Source: Spongilla lacustris
Lineage: Eukaryota; Porifera; Demospongiae; Spongillida; Spongillidae
Length of the DNA: 64,000 nt
Reading direction: 5' to 3'
NCBI GenBank assembly: GCA_949361645.1
Contig: OX442415.1
Coordinates: 29,415,128-29,479,127 of the forward strand
The notes under the pieces are model-generated. The model had not been told where the DNA came from. It saw only the letters and a program-made list of their open reading frames with translations, and ran no database searches. Numbering within the stretch: position 1 is the stretch's first letter; the number at the start of each line of letters is the position of its first letter. This document shows, piece by piece, positions 21,811-48,100 of the stretch. A program made the translations under genes and the position numbers.

Positions 21811-22099
21811 ATGGTAAGTGTGGGAAATAAATAAATACTAATCTATAGTTGTTGTTTTCCAGCCAGAAAAAAAGAAACGTAAACCCAGTACAAAAAGCGC
21901 TAAAGGAAAAGTGGGTCGGAAGTCGGGTAAAAAGAGCGTAGTTTTGGTCAGGGATCCTCCGGACATACTGAGCAAAGAGGCAATGCTTAATGCTTATTAC
22001 TTAGCTCACGGACCAGTGCAATTTTTGGCTCTCAGAGGTTTCTCATGGCCTGGAGCACCACAGAAGAAGAAAAAAAGAAAGAGAAAAAGAAAGAAGTGA
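21811..22099 (+). CDS. SMKR1: Small lysine-rich protein, SMKR1-like
   Basis: Two coding pieces: the ATG alone at 21811-21813, then GTAAGT donor, 49-nt intron and 21863-22099. Product is 79 aa. It begins MPEKKKRKPSTKSAKGK, has a central block DILSKEAMLNAYYLAHGP, then LRGFSWPGAPQ, and ends in a run of Lys/Arg. Human SMKR1, as I remember it, has the same plan (Lys-rich start, MLNLYYIAHN, LRGFxWPG, basic tail). Function in the family is poorly known. The split after the start codon is why no single open frame shows the start. The product name is moderately secure. Confidence 0.75.
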
Positions 22100-22745
22100 A
22101 CTTAACACGTCACATGCATACTTGGTGTTGTATCCATGTCCACTCACTTGCACGTATATTATAACAATTAGATATTCATATTTTCAAGACGTTTACATTG
22201 TGCCGACAAACAAATTAAAATATATAAATATACAATCGTTCACATCCATGGCTACCTAGGACACCAACAATCTTATCAAAGACTCTGTACATGTACTGCA
22301 ATGTCACGTGCACCAACGATATTGACAGCAAAAATACAATTATTCCTGGTTTTGTAACTAAGATGCAGAAAATGCATGGCCTATGTGGATGAATATAAAT
22401 TAGTGCTTAGAAAATACTAGCCGGTCTCCTGAAGGGGTCAGCATTATCACATTTGGAGCTAGAGAATGAATATTCGAATGCGTTAGACTTAGTCTTAGAA
22501 GGGGCCGCTTTACACAAGCCAAAGATTGCATGTCGGAAGAAATAGTTTTGGCACTTAAGTATTCTAATTAAATGTTACTATGGAAGTGCGTAAAAGAATA
22601 GTGCTGTTTGGTTAAGATGTTCACTGCTCAGCTGCTTCAAAATATTTGCCTGCGGACCGATTGCTTTACCACACCCACTTGTAAATAATTAACTACAACC
22701 CCTCCCTCCACGCCACGTGTACAACGGAAGCCTTGGAAGTGAGCA
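22100..22745. other. Intergenic region between SMKR1 and the kinase gene
   Basis: AT-rich sequence. About 22165-22245 shares phrases with 25500-25615 downstream of KDM5 (AAGACGTTTACATTG, and CGTTCACATCCA). Nothing else was recognised. Confidence 0.65.
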
Positions 22746-24575
22746 ATGGCCCACGTGCACTGTCGCTTCCAGAAGATTCGTATTCTTGAGGACCAAGAGA
22801 TCGGTCGTGGGGCGTACGGAATGGTGTGCAAAGCTCAATGTGACGGCCTCCTGTGTGCAGCCAAGCTGCTGCATACGATGGTGGCGTGCGATTGGACCAT
22901 ACAGAGCTTTCACCAGGAGTGCAAGATACTAAGCTCACTCGCACACCCCAACATCATTCAGTACCTTGGCACCCACAGCGAGGGTCCCAGTAATCCAGTC
23001 CTCCTCATGGAGCTAATGGATTCAAGCCTCACCTCCTTCCTGGAGGGATCCCCCTCCCTCTCCCCCTTCCCCTTCCACACTGAGGTCAACCTCTGTCACG
23101 ACATATCCCTGGCCCTTGCATACCTCCATTCCAACGATATCATCCACCGCGACCTCTCCAGCAACAATGTTCTCCTCACAAAGGACAAGAGGGCAAAGGT
23201 CACGGACTTTGGCATGTCCAAACTGATGGGGACCGATCGGCACATGTCTCGCCTCACCCAGGTACCAGGGTGTGCGGTGTACATGCCACCAGAGGCACAA
23301 GTGGACAAACCTGTTTACTCAAGCAGGTTGGACAGCTTCTCCTATGGTGTGCTGGCCATTCAAATACTGACTCGTAAGTTTCCAGCCCCTGGGCCACCAC
23401 GCAGGAGAATAAGTGACCCAAAGTATGGTCCAAACCCGATTGAAGTTCCCATACCGGAACCTGAACGTCGCAAGTCTCATATTGGCCTCGTTGACCCTGC
23501 TCATCCTATTCTAAAAGTGGCCCTAGCATGTTTGAGCTACGAGGAGAAGGACAGGCCGTTGTCAGGTGAGCTGTGTTCCCAAGTGGGGGAAATAAAGGAG
23601 AGTAGCCAGTATGCTGAGGGGGTGTGGCAGGAAGCAGAAGGTGGGGCAAAGGTGGAGCTTCAGGGGCAAAGAGATCTTGAACTCTCTCAGCTGTACGAGC
23701 AGTTACGGAGATCGGAAGAAGAAACGAAGATGTTAAAGGAATGTGTTGAGGAGCTGACATCACAGCTGGAGTGTGCTGCAAATGACGTCATTACCAAGAA
23801 GAGCAATGGTGGTATTGCTGATTCAGAGTGAGTCCATTTCTGTTTACTGATGTCATGAGTGTGATGTAGAACAAGCAGTCCCCCTATCTCATGGGAAGAG
23901 AGGTCTCCCAGTGCCCCTCCCTCCATTTCTCTGTCTCACTCCCTTCCTGCCTTCCCCCTTTCTTTCGTTGCTTAGTTACTAGTGCCCCTCCCTCCATGTA
24001 GACTTGAGGAGGTAGGAATACTAAGGGCACAGCTAGCAGGATCAGAAGCAGACAGACAGGCTCTCATGAGACAGAGGTATGTTCCAGAGGTGTGCAGGTG
24101 TACTGTGAAGGCTTCCCTTCAGAGAGGCACTGGAAAGTGAAGTTAAGGCTCAAAAGGCCATGGTTAGTAAGCTAAGTACCGAAGCAGAGGTTGTTGTGAA
24201 GGAGCATGAGAGAGAGTGCACAAAGTTGATATCTGTGAGCTGGTGTAAAGTGGTTGTCATGGTGATATGATGCTGGTGTGCACACAGGACTTGGGTACAA
24301 CAGAGGGGAAGCTGAGGAGAGCACTGGAAGACCAAGCCAGGCTCCAACAGCAGGTTGATGGATATGCGCGAGAGCTCTCTCAGAGGATGGAACGCATCAG
24401 GCTTCTGGAAGCAACAAGAAATGAGCTGTTGAAGCGAGTGAGCCACCAGCAGAAGCAGAGTAGGGTGGGCATCCAATGTGAGGTGTCAGTAGTAGACCCT
24501 TGTCCCCTCTGTGGACGCAACGACTTTTGTTCCCTATTGGAACTTGAAAATCACAGCGCTCTTTGCAGTCTGTGA
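22746..24575 (+). CDS. Protein kinase with coiled coil and C-terminal C2HC zinc finger
   Basis: Four exons: 22746-23827, 24002-24076, 24123-24234, 24288-24575 (518 aa). Kinase domain about residues 10-275: glycine loop GRGAYGMV, VAIK-type lysine in CAAKLL, catalytic loop HRDLSSNNVLL, DFGMSKL, and YMPPEA in place of APE. All catalytic residues are present, so it is probably active. HRDLSSNNV resembles the kinases expanded in demosponges (from memory). Then about 190 residues of heptad-like coiled coil (LYEQLRRSEEETKMLKECVE and later exons). It ends with CPLCGRNDFCSLLELENH then SALC, a C-x2-C...H-x3-C finger like ubiquitin-binding UBZ modules. The kinase domain is coded by one long exon while the tail is split. 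Substrate is unknown; the architecture is not one I can name. Confidence 0.85.
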
Positions 24576-25636
24576 GAGAGGTGTGACTTGTCCTGTTCTG
24601 ACTCTGAAGATTGTTTGTGCATTGCATTCACACTGATTACTTTTTGTAAGGTCATGTTATTCACTCTTTTGTATTGATGGTGGGTATCTACAGACAGTGG
24701 ATGAATGGCCCCTTCCCTTTGGGGGTGAGTTGTATGGAACTCTTTTCATTGCTGGTTCCTCAGGTTGCTGTGTTTTGCTTTTATCACTTCATATTGCTGG
24801 GGGAAAAAAAAAAAAAAACAGAAAAAGCTTTGCAGCACCTTGCTAGTGATGGACGGATTGATTTCACGCTAAATTCTTGACCCCAGGAATTAAGTGTGGA
24901 CAAAAGCCTGTAATTGATTCCCAGGATATTTTCCCATGGTGGACTAAAACTACATGATGTAATCAGAGATACCATCCGAAGCTCCGTCTTTGGGTCTGGG
25001 GACGAGACTACCAGGCTCATCTAAAAAAAAAAAAAATTAAATTGATTTGAGTGTTGAGTAGAATTCACGAAATTAATACATTTGAATGATGCGATTGGAT
25101 CTGTGTCCCAATGGCAGTTGACGCATACGGAGCATGGGGCCATGAAGCTCAGACCACATTTTCACGTCTAACCACTCGGCTGGCATGCAATCAAGACAAT
25201 CACAGGCTCTCTGCACCTTGTATAGCAGAATGAATATAACCCTAGCAAGGGCTAATGCTATAGCCATACTCTCTAGGACTCATTAGTTGTATAGTTTAGG
25301 TTGTATGTGTGTATAATAATAATGTGCGGTGTGGGTAGAGTTTGGTGTTGTCTTGTACTTACATGTACACTGAAATTGCATACTATCCTTTTTTAAAATG
25401 AAATGTAGTTATGTAATATTCATTGTTTCCATACATTTTACTAACGGAAACCCTACATCACCAATATTATTAAATTTTATATCTTGTACCAATTACATCT
25501 TCATATTTCCAAGACGTTTACATTGGGTACGTTCAAATCATCCGACGAACAAATAAAAAAATGGAGGGACAAACAATACGAAGGCATATAACGATAATAT
25601 ACAGTCGTTCACATCCACCAGTGGCCGGTTGCGACG
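24576..25636. other. Convergent intergenic region, kinase/KDM5
   Basis: Probable 3' UTRs of both genes. It contains homopolymer A runs (24804, 25023). A minus-strand frame at about 25073-25267 is unassigned. The segment about 25500-25615 repeats phrases of 22165-22245. No gene is supported. Confidence 0.6.
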
Positions 25637-40147
<14,511 letters not shown>

Positions 40148-40332
40148 CTACTTCAGCAGAAACTTTATGGGTATTGACTCCTTACGAAGCAGCGTTTAAG
40201 GGGCACGCAATCACGGACCTCCTACCCTAAGAGTAAATGAAATGAATACTTTCGTCAGAATAGGTTTCCTGTGGTGCCTAGTAGCAGTCAGTACGCATGC
40301 GCAGCAAGAGTGCATTAACTAGAATTGTTGAT
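40148..40332. promoter_or_regulatory. KDM5/NBN head-to-head promoter with NRF-1-like site
   Basis: 185 bp separate the start codons. ACGCATGCGCA at 40293-40303 is a close match to the palindromic NRF-1 element, typical of TATA-less bidirectional promoters of housekeeping genes. No TATA box was seen. Motif is seen; activity is inferred. Confidence 0.6.
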
Positions 40333-41494
40333 ATGTGGATTTTGCGCCATCTGAAGGATCCAGGTTTGAATTATATACCGGTCCAGCTATCTATATACGG
40401 TGGATACGTTTGTGTGTTTTTTTTTAATATCAGGCCAGTGTTACGTTCTGCCGAAAGGAAAAGAACTTGTGATTGGCAGAAGAGGTAAATTATTAATTGT
40501 GATTGTCAACGTTTATGCGACCATTTGTACAGACTGCGACATACTCCTTCGAAGCGACTCGTCAGTTAGCAGAAAGCACGCGCTTCTGCTCATTACGGAC
40601 GACAATAAGGTACATGTAGTGAATAATCTGGGGGGTGGGGCCACCGTAGATTAATAACCTTCCCGTAGGTATGGGGGCCACATGTATATGTAGAAACGCA
40701 ACGGGGGAGGTGTGTAAATTGTTTCATTCCCTCCCGCTGGTTACCCTAGGCGTATTTAACAGACTGCAAGTCCAAGTTTGGTACTTTCGTGGATGGTGTG
40801 AAGTTGCCATGGAACTTGAAGGAGGAGCTCCATCAGGGTGCAGTAGTCACCTTTGGGCAGATGGGCCTGGATTACAGGTGTCTTGCAGCCTTTAGTGGAT
40901 GAGGAGAGGGAGGTTGTTATTTGATCTTTAGCCTCCTCCTAAAGGCTATTGTGCGAGCCCCTGGTGTTCTGCTGCTCAAGCATGGGAGGAGCTGAGAAGG
41001 TGAAACTGAAACAACTGGTCAAAAGTTTAGGCATGTTTGGTGCACAGCAGCTTGGCCCCGCCTCCTCTGGTTGGTTTACTGTGGCCCCTCCCCCCTTTGC
41101 AGAGGGGAAGATGGTGAACAACTGGAGTGCAGAGTGTACCCACCTCATCATGAGCTCCATCACTGTGACTGTGAAGGTGTGTACATACATATGTGCATAC
41201 ATACATACATACATACATACATACATACATACATACATACATACACACATACATACATACGTACATACATACATACATACATACATACATAAACATACAT
41301 AAACATACATACATACGTACGTATATGTATGTATGTACGTATGTATGTACGTATGTATGTACGTATGTATGTATGTACGTATGTATGTACGTATGTGTGT
41401 ACGTATGTATGTATGTACGTATGTATGTACGTATGTGTGTACGTATGTATGTATGTACGTATGTACGTCATACATACATACATACATACATACA

Positions 41495-41528
<34 letters not shown>

Positions 41529-41564
41529 CATACATACATACATACATACATACATGGAGATAAG

Positions 41565-41619
<55 letters not shown>

Positions 41620-42129
41620 CATGGAGATAAGCCACACATGGCTCCCCTTGCAGGTCATATCAGCACTCTCCAGCTGCAGGCCCATTGTGACACTGGCATG
41701 GCTGGAAGCAGCTGTCAGAGGCATGAAAAGCAAGCAGGTGTTCCCTGACTGTGCAGGCTACATGCCTCCCGTGGTGGACACCAACATACAGGGGTCTGTG
41801 GACTCCTCCGCATTCAAACCTAACCTGAAGAGGACAGAATTGTTCAAAGGACTTACCTTCTTCTTTCTGGCAGAGAAACAGGTATAGCAATTTGTTTGCA
41901 AAAGATTACAGGAGTTTACTGCCGTAGTAAGCCCTAGAAGTAAAACTGCAAGTAGATGGACTTTTTATGTACTACTGCTGCTTAGTAAACTCACACAGTT
42001 TATTGTAGTAAGTCAGGGAAGTAAACTTCCCTGTTTGTGCATATTTAGTGAGACTCCAGCATGGTATAGGAGTGGGTGTGGTCAACTGTCTTGAGACACC
42101 TAGAGATGAGAGCCAAGTCTTTGTTCTTT

Positions 42130-42160
<31 letters not shown>

Positions 42161-45100
42161 ATGGTCTGGGATGTAGTTGTTATGGGAAACAGGACTTAAG
42201 GTTTATGTGAATGAACTGAGAATGGAACTGCTGGGAATAGAAGCTTTATTATTCTGTTTCCCTGGAAACCTCAGGTGTAGTTTTGCGCTGTAACACTATG
42301 CAGCTAAGCTATGGGCTACAGTCTGACCTTTATGGTCACGGGACAACCTCTATCTTGGATAGTTTCTGAGAAAGTGGTGCTTCCGATTACTATAAAACAT
42401 TGGGTATCAGACCTTGGGTAATGGCACAGAGTTAGCCCATATGATACTTACAATAGAAGAAATGGTGTGGTATGACGTGATGACAATAGGACGTTTTATA
42501 GTATATATGTAAAAGCAGCACTTTATGTCCTATTGTATATGTGACAATCTTGCGTGGTGTAAAAAGTGTGAGCTTACACCTTGAAGATGGTAAGGTCACT
42601 GTTAGTTACTTTGCCTTCTCACTCCCCTAGTTCAGCAAGCTTCACTTGTGCCTGCAACAAGCAGGAGCAGTGACCAGACTAGCCAGCCATGGTGCCATGG
42701 TGCCCCTGGAGGACTTGGCAGGGAAAGGGTCCGTTGTCATGACGGTGGATGAGGTCACTTTGATGGAGGAGCCTGAAGAGCAGAAGGAGTGGGTGGGACA
42801 GGTGGCTGCTTACCTCACAAAGTACTGACCACTCCTCCTGTGAAGATTGCTTATGAGTGGGTGTTATTATCCACCATGAACACCACATCGCACTCACGCA
42901 TACATCATGTCCACATGCACACACACCACATACATCATGTCCACATCCACACACACCACATACATCATGTCCACATGCACACACCACATACATCATGTCC
43001 ACATGCACACACCACATACATCATGTCCACATGCACACACACCACATACATCATGTCCACATCCACACACACCACATACATCATGTCCACATGCACACAC
43101 CACATACATCATGTCCATATGCACACACACCACATACATCATGTCCACATGCACACACACCACATACATCATGTCCACATGCACACACACCACATACATC
43201 ATGTCCACATGCACACACCACATACATCATGTCCACTTGCACACACACCACATACATCATGTCCACATGCACACACACCACATACATCATGTCCATATGC
43301 ACACACACCACATACATCATGTCCACATGCACACACCACATACATCATGTCCACATGCACACACACCACATACATCATGTCCACATGCACACACCACATA
43401 CATCATGTCCACATGCACACACCACATACATCATGTCCACATGCACACACACCACATACATCATGTCCACATGCACACACACCACATACATCATGTCCAC
43501 ATGCACACACACCACATACATGCACACACCACATACATCATGTCCACATGCACACACCACATACATCATGTCCACATGCACACACACCACATACATCATG
43601 TCCACATGCACACACACCACATACATCATGTCCACATGCACACACACCACATACATCATGTCCACATGCACACACACCACATACATCATGTCCACATGCA
43701 CACACACCACATACATCATGTCCACATGCACACACACCACATACATCATGTCCACATGCACACACACCACATATACCACATATGCACTTGCACATATCAC
43801 ACGCACAGCCATGGTCTGAGGTCAGTCCCTGATGCAGAGGTTGGATTTGCACTACTTCATGTTTCTACCGACCTCTTTTGCAACCCCCATGTCAGTCCGG
43901 AAGGTATAGTTCCACTACCTTGGAGACAGTACATGACCTCATCACAAACCTTCTACCCGCCATGCTCATCTCAACACACCACCTCACTCCTCACCCCACA
44001 CTCTCCACATTCCACCTCACTACCCCCACCTCTCCACACTCCACCTCACTACCCCCACCTCACTACCCCCACCTCACTACCCCCACCTCTCCACACTCCA
44101 CCTCACTACCCCCACCTCTCCACACTCCACCTCACTACCCCCACCTCTCCACACTCCACCTCACTACCCCCACCTCTCCACACTCCACCTCTCCACACAC
44201 CACCTCACTACCCCCACCTCACTACCCCCACCTCACTACCCCCACCTCACTACCCCCACCTCTCCACACTCCACCTCACTACCCCCACCTCTCCACACTC
44301 CACCTCACTACCCCCACCTCACTACCCCCACCTCTCCACATTCCACCTCACTACCCCCACCTCTCCACACTCCACCTCACTACCCCCACCTCACTACCCC
44401 CACCTCTCCACACTCCACCTCACTACCCCCACCTCTCCACACTCCACCTCACTACCCCCACCTCACTACCCCCACCTCTCCACACTCCACCTCACTACCC
44501 CCACCTCTCCACACTCCACCTCACTACCCCCACCTCACTACCCCCACACTCTCCACATTCCACCTCACTACCCCCACCTCTCCACACTCCACCTCACTAC
44601 CCCCACCTCTCCACACCACCTCTCCACACTCCACCTCTCCACACTCCACCTCTCCACACACCACCTCACTGTAGCTGCAGGACTGCCCCACGTATCAGCG
44701 GCCCTGCCTCCCCCCTCACTTTCCCAAGCCATGCTGCAGGACTCACAGCCCCAGAATGTCACCATCTATGCAGCAGACACAGTCAGCCAAGCCGCGCCTG
44801 TGGTGATGGTGAAGCAGGAGGAGGAGGAGACCCATGATGGTGGGGGTGTGGTCAGAGCAGCGGGCACTGTGAGGGTTAACGAAACGCTACCGCACCCGAA
44901 GGATGTTGTTGTTAAGGAGGAAGAGCTTCTTGACGACCTGTTTGGGTCCGTAGAACACGAGTCACTCTCTGTCCCAGGCCTGTCCAAACCCTTAAATCAG
45001 CACGAGGCCCCAGGCCCATCCAAGCCCTTAAATCAGCATGAGGCCCCAGGCCCGTCAAAGTCTCTGTTTAAACCCACATGTTCAGACAGCAGCAGCACTG

Positions 45101-48100
45101 TCACTACCACACAACCATCGCTGGGTCCCCAACCATCAATGACTCCCCAACCATCAATGGCTTCCCAACCTGGTCACTCTGTGGCCCACGATGCTTCGTT
45201 CTCTGACAGCAGTGTGAGTAGTGTGTTGGCTGCAAACTCGGTCACACCCGTGATGTCAAGAGGCTCAGGAACAGACCCCAGTGTGATGTCAGCCCTGTTC
45301 AGGGGCAAGAGGAAGGCTGGGGAGGAGGAGGGGGAGGGGGACAGTCAGAGCAAGAGGCTGCGCTCAGAGGCTGCTACAACTGAAGGATCAGGTGATCCCA
45401 AGAGGTTGAAATTGAAGGTTAAAGTTGAAGGATCAGGGGATGCCAAAGTTAGCACACCTGTGGAGGAAGCAGGGGTGGGGAGGAGGGGCCATGTGCCTGC
45501 TTTGAAGGATTCCTCCTCCTCTGCTGTACCCAAACGAGCTGTCCCTTCACAACCTTCCGGCTTGTTGTTCTCTCAGCAGGCTGAAGGTCTGGGCACCAGG
45601 AAGAGGGATAGAGATCTGCTCGACAGGGAGGAGTCTCCTGATGTGGGGGAATCCCCTGATTTGAACTCTGAAAGAAAGCGACATTGTGGTGCATCTTCTA
45701 TGACCTCAGCAGTGCCTGTTCCTTCTACCTCCAAGGGGGTCCCCTCTTCTGTGACCTCAGCAGTGCCTGTTCCTTCTGCCTCCAAGGGGGTTCCCCCTAG
45801 CCAAGCAGAAAGGAAGCAGGTTCTTAATGAAAAGGCCACGTCTGGAGGGATAAATCCATCACCTAAGATGGCTACCTCTTTTGAAGGTGAACACCTTCAG
45901 AGCCAAAGATCACTTTCTGGTGGAGAGGGGAAAGTTGCAAGCTCAGCAGCTGCACAGTCACCAACACCTGGTGGTGACCGTGCACTAACCACAGCTATGC
46001 CTGCCACTACTGTAGCCGCAGCAACACCTGCCACACCTGTTAGGCTGGTTACCATGCCTACAGCCTCCTCCCCATTCTTAAGTACCAGAAAACACAAGGC
46101 AGCTGCAAGCAAAAGTGTAGTGGAGGGTGTGTCTACACTTCCATCCCAGGATCGAAATGAAGATGAAGGGCCTACATGTACTAAGACGCAGACTCAGGAC
46201 AGCAGGGCTGGCCTGCTGTCAGCGGTGGGAGGGCGTGCTGTTGTGGGCGTGTCCCCGTTCAACCTGTTCACCGGGATCGGAGGCAAGAGGTCGAAGGTGA
46301 CGGAGACTGACATGTGGAAGGGGGTCGAAGGGGAGGAGGAGGGGGTGGAGCAAGGGGTGGGACCTTGGGAGGATGAAGACCCTCTGAGGAGTGGTGTGAA
46401 GTACGAACCTGTAATGACCAAGGATGGCTTCATCCAACCCAGAAAGCAGCCAAGGAAGATAGTGAGTCACCAGGGGGTTAATGGGCGTGGTCAGTGAATC
46501 ACCAGGGGGTTGAATGGGCGTGGCCAGTGAGTCACCAGAGGGTTGAATGGGCGTGGTTAGTGAATCCCAGAGGGTTGAATGGGTGCGGCCAGTGAGTCGC
46601 CAGGGGGTTGAATGGGTGTGGTCAGTGAGTCACCAGAGGGTTGAATGGGTGTGGTCAGTGAGTCACCAGGGTTGAATGGGCGGGGTCAGTGAGGGTAATT
46701 CCATATATATATTTGCCACCCTCTTAGCATCATTGTCTAGTTTGGACATGCTATTTTCCCCATGTGTTCTCCCCATAGGAGTATGCAAAATTGCCGTACA
46801 TTTGTATACCCTATAGTGTACAACTTTTAATATACAACAAATTAAAATTTTCATTTTTTTCATAACCTCGGTTAACTCGGTTGAGTATATCCTGAGTCCT
46901 GAAACATTCTGATTGATTTGAATATATCCAAAACATTGCTAAGATAGAGGTCTACATAAAATTAATTGATTTTAATAACTTCTTGGCATGTTACATGAAT
47001 AAAGTCATGAATTTGTAATGAATTGTGACCTATCCAAAAATATGAAAATACGAATCACACCAGACTTGTACCATAGTTAGCTAACCATACCCCAAACATA
47101 TTTAACTGAAAAGCTTACTGGGACACGTATTCTCAGGGCTGGGACAGCACAAAAAGTGGCTGGTAGCCATGTTATTCCTCCTTGAAACTCTTTGTTTACA
47201 TAGGGCAGTTTACACAACTAAGGTACTGTCAAAACATAACATGGCTGCCAGCCACTTTTTGTGCTGTCCCAGCCCTGAGAATACGTGTCCCAGTAAGCTT
47301 TTCAGTTAAATATGTTTGGGGTATGGTTAGCTAACTATGGTACAAGTCTGGTGTGATTCGTATTTTCATATTTTTGGATAGGTCACAATTCATTACAAAT
47401 TCATTAAAATCAATTAATTTTATGTAAACCTCTATCTTAGCAATGTTTTGGATATATTCAAATCAATCAGAATGTTTCAGGACTCAGGATATGCTCAACC
47501 GTGTTAACCGAGGTTATGAAAAAAATGAAAATTTTAATTTGTCGTATATTAAAAGTTGTACACTATAGGGTATACAAATGTACTGCAATTTTGCATAACC
47601 CTATGGGGAGAACACATGGGGAAAATAGCATGTCCAAACTAGACAATGATGCTAAAAGGGTGGCAAATATATATATGGAATTACCCGTGAGTCACCCGGG
47701 GACAGGCTATGTGGCCTGTAGGTTGACATGTGGTCATAGTAATCTGTAAGTTTACTACTTGTAATGGATCAGGCTGTAATTTGCTGATACAGCTTGTATT
47801 GTCATTGTTCTGATACAGTAATGAATGTCCCACCAACACACACACACACCACACGTGCATAAACATGCAATCACTCCCTTCAGGTACCCAGGGGTGCCTG
47901 CATAAGCGGGTCACATGATCCCACCAATCCTGTTCCCGAGTGTGTTGAGGTGGTGAAGTTGGTGGTGGTTGTGCAGAGACATGGGGTCCCAGAGAAGATG
48001 GTGGACAGCAGGAATGATGGAGGAGGACTGAGGGACTTCAAGCGCTTTAGAAAGGTGCAGTAAGAGGGGGAAGGGTACTTCACAACATTGAAGGGGGGGA

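Noticed and set aside
42907..46497. Continuous 1196-codon open frame covering two minisatellites and the NBN C-terminal region
   Set aside because: Only 43809-43903 and 44675-46461 match NBN; the rest is satellite with in-phase splice sites. Kept as a finding only for possible retention of the 771-nt intron.
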